DNA from: Deltaproteobacteria bacterium
GTDB taxonomy: Bacteria; Desulfobacterota; Desulfobulbia; Desulfobulbales; SURF-16
Reading direction: 5' to 3'
Assembly (NCBI GenBank): GCA_016219175.1
Contig: JACRCD010000056.1
Location: 1 to 54,640 of the forward strand
DNA length: 54,640 nt
Shown: piece after piece, positions 50,802-54,640 of the stretch
Position numbering within the stretch: the first letter of the stretch is position 1
Layout of the letters: each line of letters opens with the position of its first letter
Notes under the pieces: model-generated
The model's database searches: none
Seen by the model: only the letters and a program-made list of their open reading frames with translations
What the model was told of the DNA's origin: nothing
Made by a program: the position numbers and the translations under genes

Positions 50802-51268
50802 CTGTAATTGTCAGATTTGAAATATTCATCGTCAAAATTAAGCATTTCAGCGAAACAGCAAGTTGATATTCCTGAGCCATTCGAAAAGAAGTTAAAATTT
50901 CTTTGAAAACCGATAACCTTCCATCCTGAGTAGTTGGTGTGATAATATAGGGTAGCGCAGAGGCCCAAATACCAATTTAGATTGATAAAGAAACAGTAGA
51001 TGAGATTATTTTCAGAACCATGAACAATCGGAACAGACTCATGTGAGAGCTCATGGCCAGAGGCGGGATGAGAATTGGGGAGGTCTTAAAATTATTCCCC
51101 TCTGATATTCAGGATAGAAAACCTTTACGGTTAACTATTAATGCGCGGGCGGGGGAAATTTGACCCGCCCCTTCCCAGGCAGGAGAAAATGTAAAGTTCG
51201 AGAAGGCCAGTGAGAGGTTAAGTTGCCAGATCAAATTTTAGGTTTGAGTGGCAGGCAATTTTGAAAAA
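50802..51268. other. Gene-free region with hairpin repeat copy
   Basis: No gene is supported. The repeat TTGCCAGATCAAATTTTAGG and the following 20 bases (51223-51262) match 28892-28932. The left part is AT-rich and the right part GC-rich, marking the edge of the AraC/methyltransferase block. Confidence 0.5.
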
Positions 51269-52120
51269 TCACCGTGGGAGAAGCAGATCGGCGCGCCTGC
51301 CCTGCCTTCGGGCATATTGACCGGGCGAGGCGCCCAAGGCCTTGCGGAACATCTCGATAAAGGCACTCAGGCTGCTGTAGCTCAGATCAAAGGCGACGGT
51401 GGTCACCGGCTGGCCTTGATCCAGCCGTTTGATCGCCTCCTGCAGCAGCAGCCGTTTGCGCCAGGCCCCAAAGGTGAGGCCGGTTTCGGCGACAAAGAGC
51501 CGTGCCAGATTGCGGCCGCTTGCCCCGGTTTTCCTGGCCCACCAGTCAAGGCCGTGTTTATTGCCGGGGTCGGCCAGCAGCGCCTCGATCACCCGCATGA
51601 CCCGCGCGTCCCGGGCCATGGGCAGGTGCAACGGCGTGGTCTCAGCCTCCCGCAGTTCGTCAAGGATCACCTGCATCAACCGCCAGCCCGCGCTCTCCGG
51701 GGTATAGTTCTCGCCCACCGCTATTGCCTTTAGAATCAACTCCCGCAAGAGCGGCGACACCTTGAGCACGGCGCACTGCTCCGCCATACCGCTGACCGCC
51801 GAGGGATCGATAAAAAGGGTGCGCAACGCCACCTCGCCGGGGAAATAGACCTCGTGTTCCTGCCCGGGAGGAACCCAGACAGCCTGCGAGGGCGGCACCA
51901 CCCAGATATCGCGGCCGCAGATCACCCGCATCACCCCGCTGCTGGCATGGATCAACTGCCCGCGGGGATGGGCGTGCGGCGCGGCGCGGCCGACTTGGGT
52001 CGCCCCCAGTCGCCGTGGGTTGACCTCCATGGCCAGCGGGATGATCGGCAGCCCGGCATCCAGCCGAAAGCCATCCATCACCGGCGCCATCCTTGTCAGT
52101 TTTACGATACTCATTGGCAT
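51269..52120 (-). CDS. AraC-family transcriptional regulator with cupin domain
   Basis: A 283-residue regulator. The N-terminal cupin-like sensor has RAAPHAHPRGQLIHASSGVM and VPPSQAVWVPPGQEHEV. The C-terminal pair of HTHs has LDWWARKTGASGRNLARLFVAETGLTFG in two parts and FDLSYSSLSAFIEMFRKALGASP, the AraC signature. It is of the NimR/YdeC-like type that governs efflux genes, but here it is divergent from a gene remnant and two methyltransferases. An in-frame ATG at 52114 is an alternative start. The effector is unknown. Confidence 0.9.
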   Translation of the reverse strand: MPMSIVKLTRMAPVMDGFRLDAGLPIIPLAMEVNPRRLGATQVGRAAPHAHPRGQLIHASSGVMRVICGRDIWVVPPSQAVWVPPGQEHEVYFPGEVALRTLFIDPSAVSGMAEQCAVLKVSPLLRELILKAIAVGENYTPESAGWRLMQVILDELREAETTPLHLPMARDARVMRVIEALLADPGNKHGLDWWARKTGASGRNLARLFVAETGLTFGAWRKRLLLQEAIKRLDQGQPVTTVAFDLSYSSLSAFIEMFRKALGASPGQYARRQGRRADLLLPR

Positions 52121-52241
52121 AGTATAGGAAGATTGCCAGAAGGAGGCAAGCTATACTTCCTCCAGGTATTTCATTTCACGTCAAGAGGAGGAAGAAGAAG
52201 AAGAAGAAGAGTTCGAAGCGCTTAGCCAGACAACCGGTCTG

Positions 52242-52460
52242 GTGTGCTGCCGGCAGGCAGCCTGGGGGGTGGAGATCGAACTGGAGAAGCAGTTGCGTGC
52301 CTCTTTTCCGGGACCGGGCGGCCGGGAGCGGCTTCGTGAGCAAATTATCGCCGACATCGGCGTCAACCGACTGGGGATCGCCGCCCGCCGGGAAAAAGAC
52401 GTTGTTGTCTATACCGCGCCGGTACGGGTGCTGGTCGGCGCCAAAAGAGGTGAATCATGA
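52242..52460 (+). pseudogene. Truncated gene upstream of the methyltransferase
   Basis: The frame is open from 52128 but has no ATG; the first usual start is GTG at 52242. Codons before it form nine Glu (GAR repeats, 52185-52211), then FEALSQTTGLVCCRQAAWGV. The end reads LREQIIADIGVNRLGIAARR and VVVYTAPVRVLVGAKRGES, which looks like the C-terminus of a larger protein. Its TGA overlaps the next ATG by four bases, so it was once, or still is, coupled to it. The family is not recognised. Confidence 0.5.
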
Positions 52461-53254
52461 CCAACTTTTCAGCCATTGCCCCGTCGTATCAGAAAAATTC
52501 GCTGGTCCAGGCCTCGGAGGGCGAGATGCTGCTATCCCTGCTCCGCCTGGCCGGGGATGAGGATATCCTGGATGTGGGTTGCGGCACCGGCAACCTGACC
52601 GCTGTTCTGCGGGCCAAAACCTCGGGTCGGGTGGTGGGGATCGACCGGGCGGAGGGGATGCTCGGTCAGGCCCAGGCCTTCCATGGTGATCAGGGAATCG
52701 AATTCCTATCGGCGGACAGCGAGAATCTGCCCTTTGCCGGGGAATTCGACTGCATCTTCTGCAACTCCGTCTTTCAGTGGTTCCCGCGGCCGGCCGTCAA
52801 CCTGGCGGGTTTTTACCGGGCTTTGCGCCCCGACGGCAGGGTGGGGGTACAAACACCGGCAACGAGTTCGTACTGTCCCAATTTTCTGCAGGCCATCGAG
52901 CATTGCCGCCGGTCACCAGAACTGGACTCTTTGTTTGCCTGGTTCCGCTCCCCCTGGTTTTTCCTGGACACGGACGAGGCGTACCGTGCTCTCTTTACCA
53001 AGGCTGGTTTCCGGGTAGCCACTTGCCGGATCGACACGGTCAATCGGGGTTACACAGTCCCACAGGCCATGGATATCTTTAATTCGGGTGCTGCCGCAGG
53101 CTACCTCAATCAGTCATATTTCTCCGTCCCGCTGCCCTCTGATTTTGCTAAGCGGGTGCGGGCCGAGGTGCGTGAGGCGTTCGCCGAACAGGCCGACGCC
53201 AATGGCCGGATCGATTTGGTCTTTAAACGGCTTTTCGTGCTGGCCGGGAAATAA
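52457..53254 (+). CDS. Class I SAM-dependent methyltransferase (BioC/Tam-like)
   Basis: A 265-residue methyltransferase. Motif I is ILDVGCGTGNLT, acidic loop VVGIDRAEGML, motif IV region FDCIFCNSVFQWF, and FYRALRPDGRVGVQTPA. The overall pattern, including NSVFQWF, resembles BioC (malonyl-ACP O-methyltransferase) and trans-aconitate methyltransferase, but no bio gene is adjacent and the substrate is unknown. ATGA overlap with the upstream remnant. Confidence 0.85.
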   Translation: MTNFSAIAPSYQKNSLVQASEGEMLLSLLRLAGDEDILDVGCGTGNLTAVLRAKTSGRVVGIDRAEGMLGQAQAFHGDQGIEFLSADSENLPFAGEFDCIFCNSVFQWFPRPAVNLAGFYRALRPDGRVGVQTPATSSYCPNFLQAIEHCRRSPELDSLFAWFRSPWFFLDTDEAYRALFTKAGFRVATCRIDTVNRGYTVPQAMDIFNSGAAAGYLNQSYFSVPLPSDFAKRVRAEVREAFAEQADANGRIDLVFKRLFVLAGK

Positions 53255-53333
53255 CGACACACAAACGTTCAAGCGGTGTAACCGCCAAATATGGTTGTCG
53301 CGGTTATTGGACATGCGACAAACGGGAAAGAAA

Positions 53334-54092
53334 ATGACAACAGAAAATTATAGCGAAAAATCCACAGTGGAGGAGATCCGTCACCGTTTCGACGCCGACG
53401 TGGAACGCTTCGCCAATCTCGAAACCGGCCAGAGCGCCACCATGGACGCGCCCCTGGCCATGGAGCTGATCACCAGGGCCGCGGTAGCCGCTACCTCACC
53501 GATCCGGCGGGTGCTCGACATCGGCTGCGGCGCGGGCAATAATACAATCATGCTCCGACAGCGCAGCGCCACCCCCTTTGACTGTGACCTGGTCGATCTG
53601 AGTCTGCCGATGTTGACGCGGGCCTCGGAACGAATCCGGTCCAACAACACCGGAAAAGTCCGGCTGCTTCAGGGAGACTTCCGCACCATCGAGCTTCAAT
53701 CGGAGGGCTACGACGTCATCCTGGCGGCGACGGTTCTGCACCACCTGCGCGACGATAAGGATTGGGAAACCGCCTTCCGCAAGATCCACACCTTGACCGC
53801 CCCGGGCGGCAGCGTCTGGATCACCGATCTGGTCTCCCATGAGACCGAAGCAATCCGGCAACTGATGTGGCTCCGTTATGAAGAATATCTGGTGGAACTG
53901 GGCGGTACGGCTTACAGGGACCAGGTGGTGGCCTATATCGCCCGGGAGGATTCGCCCCGGCCGGTCACCTGGCAACTGCGGCTGTTGAAAAGGGTCGGCT
54001 TCGACCGGGTGGAACTGCTCCATAAGAATGCCTGTTTTGCCGCCTTCGGGGCGGTGAAATATAGAGACACACCAAACCGGGGGCATCGGTAA
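53334..54092 (+). CDS. Class I SAM-dependent methyltransferase (CmoA-like architecture)
   Basis: About 252 residues from the ATG at 53334, with GGGAAAG upstream; an ATG at 53313 is possible. Motif I is RRVLDIGCGAGNNT; acidic loop CDLVDLSLPML; YDVILAATVLHHLRDDKDW and LTAPGGSVWITDLVSHE follow. The N-terminal region (RFDADVERFANLETGQSATM) resembles a family of unnamed methyltransferases. The substrate is unknown. It lies 79 bases after the preceding methyltransferase gene and is probably cotranscribed. The following region has no clear terminator. Confidence 0.85.
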   Translation: MTTENYSEKSTVEEIRHRFDADVERFANLETGQSATMDAPLAMELITRAAVAATSPIRRVLDIGCGAGNNTIMLRQRSATPFDCDLVDLSLPMLTRASERIRSNNTGKVRLLQGDFRTIELQSEGYDVILAATVLHHLRDDKDWETAFRKIHTLTAPGGSVWITDLVSHETEAIRQLMWLRYEEYLVELGGTAYRDQVVAYIAREDSPRPVTWQLRLLKRVGFDRVELLHKNACFAAFGAVKYRDTPNRGHR

Positions 54093-54284
54093 AAAAACGC
54101 ACTGACTTTCCCTTTGCCCGATACTTCACTTCAATGTATTCCGAGGTCTTGCAGATAGTGCGGTGAAAAAATGGGTATGCGTTTTCCGTTCAGACTGGCA
54201 AGAATGGCCTTTATGTTTGGGAGAATTGTCAGTACAAAATTTTTCCTGTTTTGAAGGTTTACCCCAGGGCCTTGCGAATGACTT

Positions 54285-54420
54285 ATTTGCTGACATTTTC
54301 ACTGGCAATCCCAATTTCAGCAGAAATCGCCAAGGTTGAGATGTATCGTAAAAAAAACGGGATACAACTGTTCCCATATTTTACTGGGAGAAAGGATAAC
54401 GTGGTAGAATTGCCAGGGAC
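54285..54420 (+). repeat. Gene remnant A, second damaged copy
   Basis: Matches 49945-50078: LLTFSLAIPISAEIAKVEMY here against VLTLPPVITIPAEIAKVEMY there. After the Lys codons (A8 here, A6 there) the frames part, and the later bases still align (GGGAGAAAGGATAACGTGG). It is a direct repeat 4.3 kb apart, in the same orientation. Confidence 0.7.
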
Positions 54421-54498
54421 AAGGTTGATCTAGTGGCAGCTAACCGGCAGCGCAGCACAGCGGGATGGTTACCCGAAAGATTGTTTGCTTTTTTAGAT

Positions 54499-54640
54499 GT
54501 TGATGAACTCGTAAAAAGTCGGCGACAAAGCCCGGATGGCTAAGTAACAAAATTCGATATACAAGGCGTAGTGTATTTTTGAGAGTGAGGCTATACATGT
54601 GGTATGCCGAACGAACAAAAATACGCTACAACGCAGTAGA
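54499..54640 (+). repeat. MITE-like dispersed repeat, copy C (truncated by window)
   Basis: From GTTGATGAACTCGTAAAAAG to the window end it matches the reverse complement of copy A (23165-23349) with only a few differences over about 140 bases. The right terminal repeat is outside the window. Confidence 0.88.

Larger units (their letters stand above)
54093..54640. other. Gene-free right end with two repeats
   Basis: It holds remnant copy 2 (54285-54420) and MITE-like copy C (54499-54640, cut by the window end). No gene is supported; short frames here cover repeat sequence. Confidence 0.5.

Noticed and set aside
52457..53254. Call of the methyltransferase as bioC
   Set aside because: The resemblance is general, there is no biotin gene nearby, and the tam family fits about as well.
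1..54640. CRISPR arrays, tRNA or rRNA genes
   Set aside because: No regularly spaced repeats and no tRNA- or rRNA-like sequence were seen on either strand.

Overview
The window most likely comes from the chromosome of a sulfate-reducing bacterium of the Desulfobacterota, plausibly near the Desulfobulbales. The diagnostic genes are dsrA, dsrB and dsrD (dissimilatory sulfite reductase, 19980-22825, minus strand). A CbiA/DsrN-type amidotransferase, two TPR genes and a HEAT-type gene typical of sulfate reducers lie close by. A 7-Cys/1-Asp ferredoxin like Desulfovibrio africanus Fd III fits the same group. No rRNA, tRNA or CRISPR array was seen.

Layout. (a) 1-1476: a PIN toxin-antitoxin pair beside repeats. 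(b) 1477-9848: a minus-strand housekeeping block (membrane protein, alr, argS, SPOR protein, ArgA-like GNAT, secA, argJ). (c) 10272-15316: ferredoxin, a small Cys protein, a MlaC-type protein joined to an efflux set (adaptor, ATPase, ABC-2 permease), and a BamE-like lipoprotein. (d) 15512-23003: the dsr neighbourhood, with a well-formed promoter and a palindrome at its predicted start site. (e) 23522-28815: DUF134, NifX-like, ACR3/BASS transporter and DUF302 genes, then a CoA-disulfide-reductase/rhodanese fusion coupled to a HhH-PLD protein. (f) 28816-29842: a gene-poor stretch of repeats and hairpins. (g) 29843-48360: a distinct accessory block, described below. (h) 48684-54640: a decayed IS630 element, a broken ParE module, an AraC regulator, two methyltransferases and dispersed repeats.

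The accessory block is the most interesting part. It holds a MacB-type ABC transporter, a Cpx-like two-component system, a four-EF-hand protein, flagellar axial genes (fliD, flgE, flgD, flgK, flgL, but no flagellin or basal-body gene), an ECF sigma factor with a small membrane partner, and a Spy/CpxP-like protein with a lipoprotein. One motif, GTTAA-N5-GTAAA, close to the E. coli CpxR box (GTAAA-N5-GTAAA), occurs upstream of the response regulator, as inverted pairs in the EF-hand/fliD and flgL/sigma gaps, and upstream of the Spy-like gene. This suggests that the embedded two-component system directly controls an envelope-stress/appendage regulon. That link is inferred from sequence alone.

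Other points: an A8 run at the MacB ATPase/permease junction, where losing one A would fuse the two genes and gaining one would give a TGATG overlap; a 150-185 bp MITE-like repeat present three times; and tandem or shared domains that enlarge FlgE, FlgK and FlgL.
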